This document shows, one piece after another, positions 21,650-33,240 of a stretch of DNA of 64,000 bases. The stretch is taken from contig NC_037267.1 in assembly GCF_000002425.4 (NCBI RefSeq), positions 4,777,407 to 4,841,406 of the forward strand, in the 5' to 3' direction. The first letter of the stretch is position 1; every line of letters begins with the position of its first letter. The translations under genes were made by a program, and so were the position numbers. Below the pieces are notes generated by a model. The model was not told where the DNA came from. It searched no databases and worked only from the letters and a program-made list of their open reading frames with translations. The DNA comes from Physcomitrium patens (lineage: Eukaryota > Streptophyta > Bryopsida > Funariales > Funariaceae).

Positions 21650-23095
21650 ATTACATGAACTCTAGCTTAAGAATATATTAGGCACCTAGTTATAGAAGGT
21701 AGAATGAAAATCGAAACAACAAAATTTTAATTCTAATAGAATATTAAATAAATCTAATTAAATACTTAATAATATTAAGTAAGCTCTAATAAAATTCAAA
21801 AGAAACCTTAAAAGAATTACAAAAGAAATAATAAAAAATCTTAAAAGAGTTCAAAAGAAATCTACAATAAACCTTAAAAGAATTTCAAAGAAATCCTAAA
21901 GAAATATTAGAATAATCATCAATATATCTTAAATAAATCTCAATAAAATCTTAATTTAATATAAATTAAAATCCTAATGGACTTCAATCAAACCCTAAGC
22001 CAAAACTTAAATTTTAAATAAATTCTAAATCCTAAACCAAATCCTAGATAAATTTTAAAGCCTAAATCAAATTTTAGAAAAATCCTAAATTTTAAATCAA
22101 ATCCTAGAAAAATCCTAAATCCTAAACCAAATTCTAAACAAATCCTAAACCTCAATTCAAATCCTAGACAAATACTAAATCCTAAACTAAATTCTAGCCA
22201 AATCTGAAACCAATTCCTAGATAAATTCTAAATCTTAACTAAAATCTTAGATAAATCATAAATTCTAAATTAAATCCTAAAAAAATTCTAAATCCTAAAC
22301 CAAATCTTAAAAAAATTCTAAATCCTAAACCAAACTCTAAACAAATCTTTAATCCTAAACCAAATCCTAAGGTAGATTAGAACTCTAATATATATTGATT
22401 AAAGCATTGATCTTGCTTGAAAATTTATACACCTCTCAATCTCTTAATTAAAAAATAGTGAAATAAATTTAAAGATTATTGCACTTATCAAATGGAAAAA
22501 AAAAAAAAAAAAAACCCTAAAACCCTAAAACCCTAAAACCCCTAAAATCCACTTGGATATTGACCGGCCTCCTACTCCAATCTAAATATTGAACTTCAAA
22601 TACAAATATCTTCTTTTAAAATTATTTAATTATTTTAAAATTTTACATGTATATATAAAATTAATTCTATTATCTTTATACACAAATTTCACTCCAATCC
22701 AACTAAAGAATTGCTAAAAATATTAGAAATCCTAATTACCTCTCAAAATCTAATTTTTGAGACCTCAATCTTTTTAAAATTCAATAACCTTCAATTCAAC
22801 AGTTCGATCAAGCTTAAATTTATAATATATATTTCAAACAACTATTCTTATAAGTCTTCAAAATTTAAGCCATAGATCTACTACCAAACTCACAAAATTT
22901 TCTAAAATCTAATATCCATTTTATTTCACAATTTCTAAAATCATCCAAAACAACTATGACTTTACAAAGCTTTTATAAAGTCATTATACACTCAAATCAC
23001 CCAAAATTAATGCTTATATAAAACTTATCAAGTTTGCTCTCAAAAACCACTCTTCGACTTGCAAATAAATACTAGAGTTGCTATAGGTGCCCAGT
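21650..23095. repeat. AT-rich block interrupting fossil X, with degenerate CTAAACC tandem repeats
   Basis: The pol text of X stops around 21650 and resumes with the integrase zinc domain near 23650. Between about 21740 and 22400 the DNA is a degenerate tandem of AATCCTAAACCAAATCCTAG-like units. It is followed by an A-tract and four CCCTAAAA-like units (22497-22550). Short inverted ends are visible: GGCACCTA near 21655 and TAGGTGCC near 23080. The element class is unknown. Confidence 0.5.
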
Positions 23096-25473
23096 TTTGT
23101 ATCTTAGGATTTGATTTTGACCTAGGTTGATAATCAATCTTCTCCATGTATCAAAATTTGCCTTTTTGAATTAATTTTTGTTGAAACCAACTTTTTACTT
23201 CTTCTTACATATGCTCATATCTTTTAGTTTTCTATTCTATCTTATTTTGTCTTATTTATGGCCTTACAAAGTAAATAAAAGCCTATTGTATAAAAAATAG
23301 TATTTACATCTTCATTTTATTTTTTAAAACTATTGTCTATTTTTTAAGATATTTGCTACAATATTTGAAGTGAGATCTTTTATAATATAATAATTTCTTT
23401 ATCCTTTTCACCTATTATTTATTTTATATTGTGACACCATTGGAGCATGTTTATATTAAGATTTGGTTTTAAGATCACTTATTGATTCAAAAAATAATAA
23501 ATTTTATCAAACGCCCATTTTCAACATTCTTATCTTGTACAAAAAGAAAGAGACATAACTTTTGATCAACAAAGAATGATTTTCTTAAAGCCAAAGTATT
23601 TTCATCTTTAAACAATAAAATCAACATTGAATTTTGATTCAATCCTTGTCAAACAAAGTGTTCTTCAATCATGTCATGATTTTCCAACAATCGGATATTT
23701 TAAATACATTAAAACTTTAGAACTTAAATCCAAAGATTTTTGGTGGCCACAAATGTAGAAGGCAATGAAAGACTTTATCTAGTCATAAGATCTTTGATCA
23801 AGGTCAAAAACTCCTCCTCATCTATCCTATGAACTTCTTCAACCATGACCTATTCCAGAACAACCATGGTCTTCTATTTCTATGGATTTTATCATCGATC
23901 TTCAAATTTCAAATTCTTATGATTCTATGTTTGTAATAGTAGATTTTTTCACCAAAATTATACATTTTGTACCATGTATAAAAGCTATCATATGTGAAGA
24001 AATAGCTAAGTTTTTCCTTGATAATATCTATTCTTATTATAGATTGCGAAAGGATATTATATCAAATAGGAAAATTCAATTTGTATGAAGATTTTAAAGA
24101 ATACTTTTCAAGATTCTAAAAGTAGATATAAAACTATTTTTAGCTTTCCATTCTCAAAATGATGGATAAATAAAGGATGTAAATCAAGTTTTAAAGCAGT
24201 ATTTGAGGTGTACCATTAACTACCAAGAAGATGATTGGACAATTCTTTTGCCATTAGAAAATATTGCTTATAATAATATGGTACATTTTTCTACAGAATA
24301 AATGCCTTTCTTTGTTAATTATGGTTATCATCCATAACTTGATATTTTTGACTTTCAAAAGTAGATAATCTTATAGCAAAAGATTTGGCAAATCATTTAT
24401 TTGAGCTACATACAACAATGAAGGTGCACCCAAAAGGGCAATGCAGATGCTTATTATAAGGAACAATCTCATTTCTACGTTGGTGATAAGATATAGTTAC
24501 TTTGTTATAATATTAAAATAATTCATTTTTGTGAAAAATTGAATTATCATAGACTTAGATGATTTCTTATTTGTGAATAAGTGAATCTAAATGCTTATCG
24601 ATTACATCCATTAGAGTCTATGAAAATCCATCTTTTATTATACATGTCTCTTTTAGAGCCATATAAGACAATGAATATCCTAAGAAAAAGATAAATACCA
24701 TTATTTCCTATAGAAGTGGATAAAAATTAAGAACTTGAGGTAGAAGAAGGCTTAGATTCAAAGGAGTAGTGACATAGGTTGAAATATCTTATTCATTGGT
24801 ATAAATATAATATTATCAAATGTATATAGAAGTAAGTAAAAAAAATTATAAATACAGCAGAGAAGGTCAAATTTTTTTATTATCAACATCTATCAAAACC
24901 AAGATGAAGAATAAAAAACCTTTGCTATAAAAGAAACAAAATTTTAAAAAAATTATATTCTACCTTCTATTCTTATTTATAGTATCTATATAATTATGAT
25001 GTTAAAGACATAGAGAATCAATAGCCAATAGATTCAACTCAGGAACCATCATTTGCTAACTTATTGGATAAGACATTACGATTATTACAACCTTTAAGAC
25101 AATGTAATAGAAATGAAGGCCTTTAAAGACAACATATTCTTTCTTGAATAGATGGCAAGATACAATGCATTTGGTATCATGACTTGGGAAGAGACTTTCA
25201 ATGTTTAGTGATTTTATTGGATGTAGGAATAACTCATGATGGTATTATAATTTTTTTATTTGAAAGAAATTATGAAAGTTTCAACAATGATTAAATAACA
25301 TGGTGATCTTCTTGCTCTACAATGGAATATTATTGATGGCTAAGGAGACCTATTAACTATCTTTGAAGGAAACAAAACTTAGAATATGTGGCAAATATAA
25401 TTTGCTGCATGTTAGACTTCTTCAATATGTGATCATTGCTCCTTGTGGGACTTGTCCTTAAAAGGGGAGGTAA

Positions 25474-25479
25474 TATCAT

Positions 25480-25529
<50 letters not shown>

Positions 25530-26059
25530 ACTATAATTAGTATCTAGATAATATAAATATATAGAAGTATATAAAAATATATTAATTTCATAATATCTCC
25601 TAAAAAAGATTTTTAAAAACTTCTTAAATGATTTTTTGACTTTACTTGTGTTTGTAGTTAATTGATAGGTTAGAAACTTGATCAAGCAGCTAACCATGTG
25701 CCACATGTAATGGTAGCTTACAGAATAAGTTAACTATATGGCGTCCATATAGAAAATATACCTTACAAATTAAAATATGTATCATGTATAGTCAACACAT
25801 TTTTGGAGGTCTTATAGAACGTTGTCATATAGATCTTAGGTAGATAGTATATATAGAGGCAAGAGTGAAGTTTGCTTCACTCTTTTCAACTTCTTTCTTG
25901 CTTTTAATCTAGTTTCAAGAGTATTTAGTTTTTTTGTCTTTTGACAATAGCCATTCAAGTTTTTTTTTAATATACATATTTTTTTATTTCTACTTTGTCC
26001 TATTTCTTTGAAAGAATTTCATTTTTTTATTTGCTTTTATTGAGTTCTTATTCTTAACA
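25474..26059 (+). repeat. 3' LTR of fossil X with internal TA microsatellite
   Basis: Starts TATCATAG and contains a TA run of about 45 bp at 25482-25527, absent from the 5' partner. Ends near TTCTTAACA. Confidence 0.7.
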
Positions 26060-28939
26060 ACCATTGACTTTGTTGTAAAGTGTGATAATCAACTTCTTGA
26101 ATTTTGATTTGAGAATTATACAAGTAAACCTTAACATCTTTATAATTCAATAGCAATACCATTGCCTTCTTAACATATACATTTGGAAGTAAAAGACATG
26201 CAAATTAATATGGTACATTTTAAATCTCTTATTAAACAAGAAAAGACTTGATATCATCAAAAAAGATTGTGCTTGTATTTTGGAAAACCTAAGCATATTG
26301 CTCAATATTGTCTAAAGAAGCAACACAATTTCAAAGTAAGAAGTATGGCTATCAAAAGAAAAAATATGTCAAAAAATAACTTTCTTTAGCTACAATAGAA
26401 ATTATGTGATTGGAACCTTGTGTAACATCTAGTAAAGATCTTATGTTTTCCTCAAAAATCTCTCATTCTTTTAAATAGATGTTAGTTTAGAACCTAAACA
26501 TTACAAAGCCTTTGCCTTGTTTGATTCAAAAGCTTCAACTTGATTTTTAAATAAAAAGTTTGTTAAAAGATATATCATACTCTTAGTAAAAAAAATTATA
26601 CCTATTCATGAGAAGTCATAGATAGTCGTCTATTATCTTTTAGAGATATTACTCATAAAATATTTTTTATGAAAATAGAAATTAGTTGTTATAATAGCTT
26701 TTTTATATTTAATATAATTAAAATTCTCTTTAATCTATTTATTTTATGTTTATCATGGTTAGAAAAGTATAACCCTCAAATAAATTGGAATAATCATAGT
26801 TTTAACTTTTTTCAAAGTAAAACTAAGAATTTGTCAACCAAGTACATATTAAAAAGTCTAATGCAATTAATTTCTTATTTATACAAGCAAAAGCTTTCTT
26901 AAATGCTATAATAGAAAGATCAACTTGTATTATTTATGCCACATTTATTTTTAATGGTAAAAAGATATTAAGTGGCATTCTAAGCCAATATCCAAAATAT
27001 CAAGATATCTTTGAAAAAGAAATATAAATATTCTTTCTAAACATTGTCCTTATCATTGCTCAATTGATCTTCAAGAGGAGATTCAATTGCCATTATGACC
27101 AATTTATAGTTTATTACAAAATAAGTTGAATGAACTCAAAGAATGTATAGAAGAGAATTTAGCCAAAAAATTTATATGTCATTTAAAATCTCTAATAGGA
27201 ACACCAATCTTGTTTGTGAAGAAAAAAGATGGATCATTGCAAATGTGTGTCAATTATTTACGGCTCAACAAGATTACCATCAAAAATAGGTATCTTCTAC
27301 TCTTGATATTTAAACTTTTTAATCAATTGAATCAAGGTGAGATCTATACTAAAATAAATCTATAAAGAGCATACAATTTAGTATGTATCAAAAAAGTAGA
27401 TGAATGAAAAATTATATTTTGAAACATATATTGGTATTTTTGAATACAATGTCATGCTTTTTTTACTTACAAATGTATCAATAGCTTTTCAACATCTATT
27501 GAATGATGTCTTTTAAGAGTTTTTAGATGATTTTGTTTTTTATTATCTAGATGATATTTTAATCTATTCTAAAGGTACAAAAGATCATGAACTTTATATT
27601 TGTTATATATTAGAAAAATTTAGAACTATAACACTATATGCCAAGGTCATTACAACTTTTTAGTACTATGACATTTTAGATACAATAAGATTTTAGAGCT
27701 AATATCTAGAGATTTTTGGTGGCCTCAAATGTGCAAGACAGTCAAAGACTTTATATAATTATATGTCATTTGTTGTAAATGAAAAACTCCTCGTCATTAA
27801 TCTTATGGATTTTTTTAAGCCATATCTATTTATAAATAATTATGGTCTTTTTTTTCTATGGATTTTAACATGGATCTTTTAGTCTCAAGTTTTTATGACT
27901 CTATATTTATAATAATAGATTATTTCATTAAGATAGCACATTTTATACCATGTATAATATGTATCAAAGATGAAAAAATAGCTAAATTTTTTCTTGACAA
28001 CATCTATTGTTATTATAGATTGTCCAAAGATATTATATCAAATAGGAGGATTCAATTTGTATCAAGGTTTTAGAAAATCCTTTTTAAGATTTTAAAGGTG
28101 GACATAAAACTATCTTTGGCTTTCTATCTTCAAATTAATGGACAAATAAAGTTTATAAATCATGTTTCAAAGTAGTATTTGAAATATACCATCAACTACC
28201 AATACAATGATTAGACAACTCTTTCATCATTAGCAAAGTTTGCTTATAATAACATAGTATATTTTTCTTATTAACAAATACTTTTCTTTCATAATTATGG
28301 TTATTATCTATGACTTGATGCTTTTGGCTTTTTAAAAATTGATAATTTTATTGTAGATAATTTAACAAATTATTTATTTGAAATATAGAGTCAAAAAAAT
28401 CTTTGCCATAAAAGAAACATGGTTCAAAAAAGATTGCATTCTACTTTCTATCCTTGTTTATAGTTTTTGTGAATTTGTGGTATTAAGAAGATAGAAAATC
28501 AACAACCAAAAAATTCTATTTAAGAACTATTATTTTTGACTTATTAGATAAAAAATTACGATTGTCACAATCTTCAAGATGACATAATAGAAACAAAGTC
28601 CTTCAAGCATGACATATTGTTTTTTAAATAGATGGTGAATTACAACATGTTTGATATCATGATCTTTGAAGGAACTTTCAATGTTTGGTGATTTTATTAG
28701 AGATAGAAACGGCTCTTAATGGTATTACAAATGTGATGTTTAAAAAAAGTTATAAAGGCCTTAACAATAATCAAATAACAAGGTGGTCCTCCTACCCTAG
28801 AATGAGACATTATTGGTGGCTAAAAAGATCTATCAACTACTTTTAAAGAGAACAAAAATTAGAATATATGGCAAATATAATTTATTGCATCTTGGACTTC
28901 ATCAACATGTGATCACTGCTCTTTGTGGAACTTGTCTAC

Positions 28940-29437
28940 ATATATACATATTTATGCCAATAGTTATATAGATAATATAAATAAGTAGAAATAATTAAAA
29001 ATAGATAAATATAATAATATTTTATAGATAAGATTCTTAGAAGCTTTATAGATGCACTTTTATCTTTATATGTGTCGAAAGGTGATTAATAGGTTGAATA
29101 TTTGGCCGACAAATTAGCCATGTATTCTATGTATTGGTAGCTTAAGATTCAACCTGATCATGTAGTGTATGTATAAAAAACTTGCTTTACAAGTTAAGAC
29201 ATGTGTCTTACAAATTGAACATGTATCAAAGGTCCTATGAAACGTTGTTACATAGCTCTTAATTAGATAGTATATATGCTTTTAGCTTAATTTCAAGAGT
29301 CTCTAATTATCTTATCTTTTGGCCATAGCCATTTTAATTTCTTTTTAATATACATACTTTCTTATTTCTATTTTTTCATCTTGCTTTCAAAAGGTCTCAT
29401 TTATTTATTTTTTTTTATTGAATTCTTATCCTTGAAA
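28940..29437 (+). repeat. 3' LTR assigned to fossil W
   Basis: Homologous to the X and Y LTRs (AATAAGTAGAAATAATTAAA, TTGGTAGCTTAAG, TTAGATAGTATATATG). Ends near CCTTGAAA. Confidence 0.6.
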
Positions 29438-30486
29438 ATTATAATGTAAATAGGTTCTATCAAATTTTTTAAAAATATTTTTATATATGCTAAAAATATT
29501 TTTTTATTATAAAATATTTACATATATTTATATATATATATATAATAGTATCTTTCTTAATTAATATTCTTTATTTAATTAATAATACTAGTTAAAATAG
29601 AATTTATTTTTAAATTATAATTTGATTTTAAATTTTTTATATTTTTGATAATTTATATATATTAAATAAAGAATATAATCTTGATTCTAATATTCAAAAA
29701 CTTTAGTTTGCATTATAAAAATATTTTTTTTTGCTTTTTACAACATAAATAAGTAGAATTATTGCAATGTTAATTTTATTCAACTATATACATTCTAATG
29801 TTTTATGAATAATTCATTCACTTAAAACTCCAACTAGTTTATTGACAACTTTGGTCTTATAAGAGATAAACAAAGGTATTTGTTTTGGTCTTAATATTTT
29901 GTACAAATACATAAAAAGTAATTGCTTCAAATTTTGATATATATGAAAAGCTTATGAATCATCACCATTACTATTTATATAGTGTACCATAAGTTTTTTT
30001 CAATGAGAAAAAATTCATGATTAGTTTTCTATAAAGATGTTTAATAAAGCTGCAATAATGTATTGACTACTTTGTTAAATGGTAGATTGTTGCAAGATCT
30101 TAATTGCCTCTATGGAATGGATTTTTCAATGGATATCAAATAGACAATATTCATATTTTCTAATTCCTTATCTCTTGTAGTTTTATTGATAAAATATTAA
30201 AAAAAATGGTTGTATCAACTAAAAATTCTTGTTTTCAAGTTAGTATTAGAAGTGCTTGTATATTATTTCTAGTTGCAAGGGGCTTGAGATGCAATTCTTC
30301 CTAAGCTAATAACTTACACATATCTAAATATTTTAACTTGCTAGGATACACAAAACATTCTTGCAAAGTTGTTAGCTCTCATATGTACCAACTTGCTTTC
30401 AAGATTATATTTTAAGCTCAAATTAATTGTATTTACAAAGTTTAATATTCTTAAATTATCTAGTAAGATATTATGCACTTCAATAA

Positions 30487-30535
<49 letters not shown>

Positions 30536-31130
30536 TCTCATCTAATTAGTAACCACAATAGATAGAGATTTTATAAATTATGCAAGGTTTTATTATTTAT
30601 GTGAAATCATGTAATTTTATAATTTAAATTCAATATTATAGTTTACATTTCAATATTATAACCATTTGGAAAGAAAAAAATTAAATGATTACATGTATAA
30701 ATATATATATAGAAAGAGATATATATAAATTTTAAAAATTATCAATCAATATGACAAGAAAACAATTACCACCATATCAAGTACAATAACATTTCAAAAT
30801 GTCCAAAATGGATCCCAACAAACTACAACAATATAGATCCAAAATACAATTTATCAACCATATATCAATATGGTACACAATTTTCTACTTAAAATATATT
30901 TAAATTTTAAATTTTTAAATTAAATAATAAAATAAAATAATAAAATAAAATAAAATAAAATAACCAATTTCATCAACAATAAAGTTGGCATGGATCCCAC
31001 CAAAGTCTACTAAAAGAGACTGTAGTAAGTCGCTTGGTTTCATTTCTAGAGTGACAAAAAAAATCCTCAACAAGCATGCAATATGAACGTTAAAATGGCT
31101 CATAGTAGAATCCACACTATCATAGCGTCG
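29438..31130. other. AT-rich intergenic DNA
   Basis: No gene supported. Contains a TA microsatellite at 30491-30529 and AAATA/AAATAA repeats at about 30925-30962. Confidence 0.5.
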
Positions 31131-31624
31131 GCCACACTAATAGAGAGGATTTCGTATCATAACGGCGATCCCCATACAACTGCCCCAACGAAACAGACGC
31201 CATGAAACTGTAACTCTTCTGCATGCCATCGAAAGCCCTAATTTTCTCCACGTGAAGATTACGAAGCCCATTCGCAAGAGCAGGTTGTCGCAATGCGCCA
31301 TTTTGCGAGCTGGGGCCTCAGGTGAAAAGCCTCTCTGATTACGTTTCAGCGTTTTTAGACCGAACGAAGGTCTGAATTGGTGATTGATCAATGGTTGAGT
31401 CACGTTGAAACTCGGTCGATTCGTGATACACGTCGAGGTGGGTGGTGTTGTGCCTGGCTATGTGTCGATCGATTTCGTTTGCCAGCGGGTTTCTGGAGCG
31501 GAATCGGGCAGCTACGATGTGCAGATGAGTGATAACCGAAATAGTTGATGTCATGGATTAAGTAACTGTGTGTGAAGTTTTCTTGGCTGAGGTTCGAATT
31601 GCGACGACGCGGTAAAATTTCAGA

Positions 31625-32148
31625 ATGGAGCAAGATCTTACCCCAGGGTTTGCACAGAAGCATCGTATGGGAATGAACCCAGACAATCTGAGACGACGAG
31701 ATTCTAAGAGTCGAGAATTATTGGGTCCGTTTTTTGGGCAAGTAGCTGTCGCCTCGGCGCGGAATGTTCTCATCACTGGGGTAGAGAATTTGCAGAATGT
31801 GGACAAGATGCTGGCGGATAGAGTGGCGCAGTTCAGAGAGCGGAGGAAGCATTTGGAGTTGCTGCGAAACGAGAACGAGCGTCAAACCGTTTTGCAGCTT
31901 CTTGACCAACAGGCTCAAGAAGCGTCGAGCGCGAATTTCTCGCTGCAGTCGGAAGGTGACAGAAACTTTACTCATTGTTTCTACAGATGTTCTTCGGCTT
32001 TGAAAATTTTAGTGATACTTCGTCACATGCATACTGCGTTGAAAACTTGGCGACTAACATCTTTTCCTAGTTGCTGTTTGCAGATCTTACTGTGGATGCC
32101 AATTACGCGAACCAGAGTGAGGAGCTCCAACATCTGAAGGATGAATGA
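31625..32148 (+). CDS. Small two-exon gene of unknown function, 131 aa, coiled-coil
   Basis: Exon 1 is 31625-31955 and exon 2 is 32084-32148. The intron has a GTGACA donor and a TTTGCAG acceptor. The joined frame is open and ends at TGA, giving 131 residues. The N-terminus is basic (M-E-Q-D-L-T-P-G-F-A-Q-K-H-R…R-R-R-D-S-K-S-R). Residues about 60-105 are rich in charged residues, Leu and Gln, with heptad-like spacing (L-A-D-R-V-A-Q-F-R-E-R-R-K-H-L-E-L-L), so a coiled coil is likely. I recognise no family. Base composition is host-gene-like and the upstream 500 bp are GC-rich, as for an expressed gene. It could be the conserved start of a longer coiled-coil protein. It converges on the ARMC8 gene. 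Confidence 0.55.
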
Positions 32149-33240
32149 GAGAAGAAATTATCTTTGAACTTCACTCACGGTTCCCCGTCAACTTCAGTAA
32201 CTTCCGCCGTTCTCGTCCAGAAACAGTTCTCATTCTCCAGGAGAACCTTGGACATTGAACATGATATCCGTTCACATATGCTTTAGGCAATAAAGGCTTT
32301 TGAAAAGGAGAAGAGGTTGAGAGTCAATTAATGAATCGGATTGTCAATTTGAGATTAATATAGGCAACAATTTAAAATTACGAGGACAATACATTTCCAG
32401 CTTTGTACACACCTGATCAGGAGGATCCTACAGTTCAAATATTCAATAATGAATCCCGGATTCAACACGGGTTTTTGTAAAATACAAACCTGGACACAAA
32501 TAGATGCATTGGGCTTTGAAATGCATCGGGTCATACAGAATCCTAATTCTCACTGAAATAATTGATACCAAAAGCCCAAAGCACATGCTTAGAGACTTAT
32601 CTTCGACAATAATGATAGAACTAAACGGGACCAAGTGATACAGCCAAACCCAACGATAAGCTACAATGCCTCTAAATCCTACGCCGCAGACAAGCCAAGC
32701 TCAGACAGCTACTATACAACACTATCTGGAAGGCGGCTGCTTCACTCAGTCACTAAAACCGACCTCAGACACTAAAAACCGATATCTGATGCCGCTTCAA
32801 GACTTCACCACCATGGTCATATTTTGAAGCTGGGTAGTTCCCTCTGCAGCTGCAAAGGAAGAATCATGACCATTCATTAACACGCAACTAATTCACTCTA
32901 CACACGGTTCAATAATGAAAGCACAATTCACCAAGCTGTACACTTAAAAACTCACAAAACAAGACACGTCAGAAGACCGACTTACCTTAATATGTACATC
33001 AAGATACTAATTTTTTGGTCATGGCATCAGATATATAGATGGGCTTCCTTAAAAATTCCCATTACAAGCACTAGCAAGAACTTAGGGCCTGGGTTACTTG
33101 GGGGAAAAAACCCATATCTCGACTGCACACACCGAAAACCCAGGAGGCGAACCACCCACTACATTTCGTACTGAAATCATGCGAAGGGGGATGCTGGAGG
33201 TTCCGTCAGCAAAAATAAGCGCTTCCTTCATAACTGCAGA
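32149..33240. other. Convergent 3' ends of two genes
   Basis: Probably the 3' untranslated regions of the small gene (+) and of ARMC8 (-). No further coding region is supported. Confidence 0.4.

Larger units (their letters stand above)
16146..26059 (+). mobile_element. Ty3/Gypsy chromovirus fossil X, inserted in gag of W
   Basis: The 5' LTR is 16146-16694 and the 3' LTR 25474-26059; they share distinctive text (for example CCTCCTAAAAAAGATT and TAGATAGTATATATAGAGG). A purine-rich AAAAGGGGAGG tract (25460-25470) directly precedes the 3' LTR. Parts in order: gag from about 16908 with a zinc knuckle near 17770-17835; protease near 19900-20150; reverse transcriptase about 20480-21200 (Y-x-x-D-I-L-I-Y and F-L-G-Y-I-I-S seen); RNase H to about 21650; integrase about 23650-24500 with a D-F-W-W-P-Q-M zinc-domain end; and a chromodomain remnant near 24730-24800. 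It is broken many times and is interrupted by element Y and by a separate AT-rich block. Confidence 0.8.
14887..29437 (+). mobile_element. Ty3/Gypsy chromovirus fossil W (outer layer of a nest)
   Basis: The outermost of three nested copies. An LTR-like block at 14887 to about 15270 is followed by a decayed primer site (…ATTAGAGC near 15288), a leader, and a gag start at about 15478. W is interrupted at 16145 by element X and resumes at 26060 with text continuous with its gag. It then shows a zinc-knuckle region (about 26260-26330), protease (about 26500-26800), reverse transcriptase (about 27100-27640), integrase (about 27690-28380) and a 3' LTR at about 28940-29437. Broken many times and very AT-rich; the oldest layer by nesting. 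Confidence 0.7.

Noticed and set aside
22497-22550. Interstitial telomere
   Set aside because: Only about four irregular CCCTAAAA units next to an A-tract and a related degenerate tandem; too short, and not the exact 7-mer.
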